A stretch of 64,000 nucleotides of DNA, taken from contig CP102273.1 of assembly GCA_025148965.1 (NCBI GenBank), positions 372,001-436,000 of the forward strand. Direction: 5' to 3'. Below are positions 63,778 through 64,000 of this stretch, one piece after another; within the stretch, counting starts at the first letter, position 1; each line of letters opens with the position of its first letter. The stretch comes from Intestinibacter bartlettii (lineage in GTDB: Bacteria > Bacillota > Clostridia > Peptostreptococcales > Peptostreptococcaceae). The position numbers were made by a program, and so were the translations under genes. The notes beneath the pieces are model-generated. The model saw only the letters and a list, made by a program, of their open reading frames with translations, was not told the DNA's origin and searched no databases.

Positions 63778-64000
63778 ATGAAAAAGAGTTATAAAATATT
63801 TTTAACAATAATTTCAGTTTTATTATTACCTGGATTAATAACTGGATGCAAGAAGTTAGATTATAATAGGGATAAGAATAATTCTAATGTCTATATTTAT
63901 GGGAAATGGGATAATGATATTTCTGTTTTAAAAAATGAAGATATTATTATTCAGGTCCCTATTTATGATTTTAATCATAAAATTAACGATGATACATCTA
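63778..64000 (+). CDS. Lipoprotein, cut by window end
   Basis: The first 74 codons of a gene run off the window. MKKSYKIFLTIISVLLLPGL is a signal peptide ending in the lipobox ITGC, followed by a charged, Asn-rich segment (KKLDYNRDKNNSNVYIYGKW). It is probably co-transcribed with the preceding secreted-protein gene and may anchor or assist it (inference). The ribosome binding site is weak (TTAGGT). Confidence 0.75.
   Translation, partial: MKKSYKIFLTIISVLLLPGLITGCKKLDYNRDKNNSNVYIYGKWDNDISVLKNEDIIIQVPIYDFNHKINDDTS

Overview
The window is low-GC DNA (roughly 30% G+C) with strong GGAGG-type ribosome binding sites and many rho-independent terminators, typical of an anaerobic Clostridia member. 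The order hpf-secA-prfB, the tsaE-tsaB-rimI-tsaD cluster, rex, a cooS/4Fe-4S/FAD-oxidoreductase triad and an NAD-type glutamate dehydrogenase resemble the Clostridioides difficile / Peptostreptococcaceae chromosome. This placement is inferred from gene content and order, not from a database search. No rRNA, tRNA, CRISPR array or intact insertion sequence was seen.

Layout. (1) 1-8029: a J-domain-like TPR protein with an HscC-type Hsp70, then recD2 and comF. (2) 8030-18866: an accessory stretch. It opens with a structured, independently promoted RNA just after comF (best guess: raiA-motif RNA). Next come a complete ribose operon (rbsRKDACB), a sugar acetyltransferase, a TetR/flavodoxin/membrane-protein unit and fragments of a BceAB-BceS-like transporter/sensor module. 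It ends in a cluster of DnaA-box-like sequences beside a very A+T-rich tract and a sigma-H-like promoter. (3) 18867-37034: mostly housekeeping genes: hpf, rmuC, secA, prfB (with programmed +1 frameshift), tex, an amidohydrolase, FMN riboswitch-ribU, the t6A genes, ridA, an SH3 secreted protein, an ABC-F ATPase and rex. (4) 37174-45065: redox and energy genes: two 2[4Fe-4S] ferredoxins, the CO dehydrogenase operon, ferritin, a BFD-like protein and methylglyoxal synthase. (5) 45066-53361: an accessory region with decayed genes, a putative defence island (GHKL ATPase, two unrecognised proteins, HNH nuclease), an ankyrin lipoprotein and an orphan promoter with LexA-like boxes. (6) 53362-59094: an MFS transporter, three paralogous small membrane proteins that appear to have been copied together with their promoter, and glutamate dehydrogenase. 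(7) 59254-64000: an XRE-desulfoferrodoxin-like fusion regulator, a PadR pair, an Rpn-type nuclease, decayed marR and phzF fragments, and a secreted protein followed by a lipoprotein cut by the window end.

The most interesting points are: the four-gene GHKL/HNH locus at 46913-51504 as a candidate defence system; the raiA-type RNA separated from hpf/raiA by about 10 kb of accessory genes; the DnaA-box cluster far from any visible dnaA; the three-copy promoter-plus-membrane-protein family; and the LexA-like promoter that appears to drive only a short non-coding transcript. Start codons were moved wherever a clear ribosome binding site or family conservation pointed to an internal start. All functions are read from sequence motifs and family knowledge without database searches.
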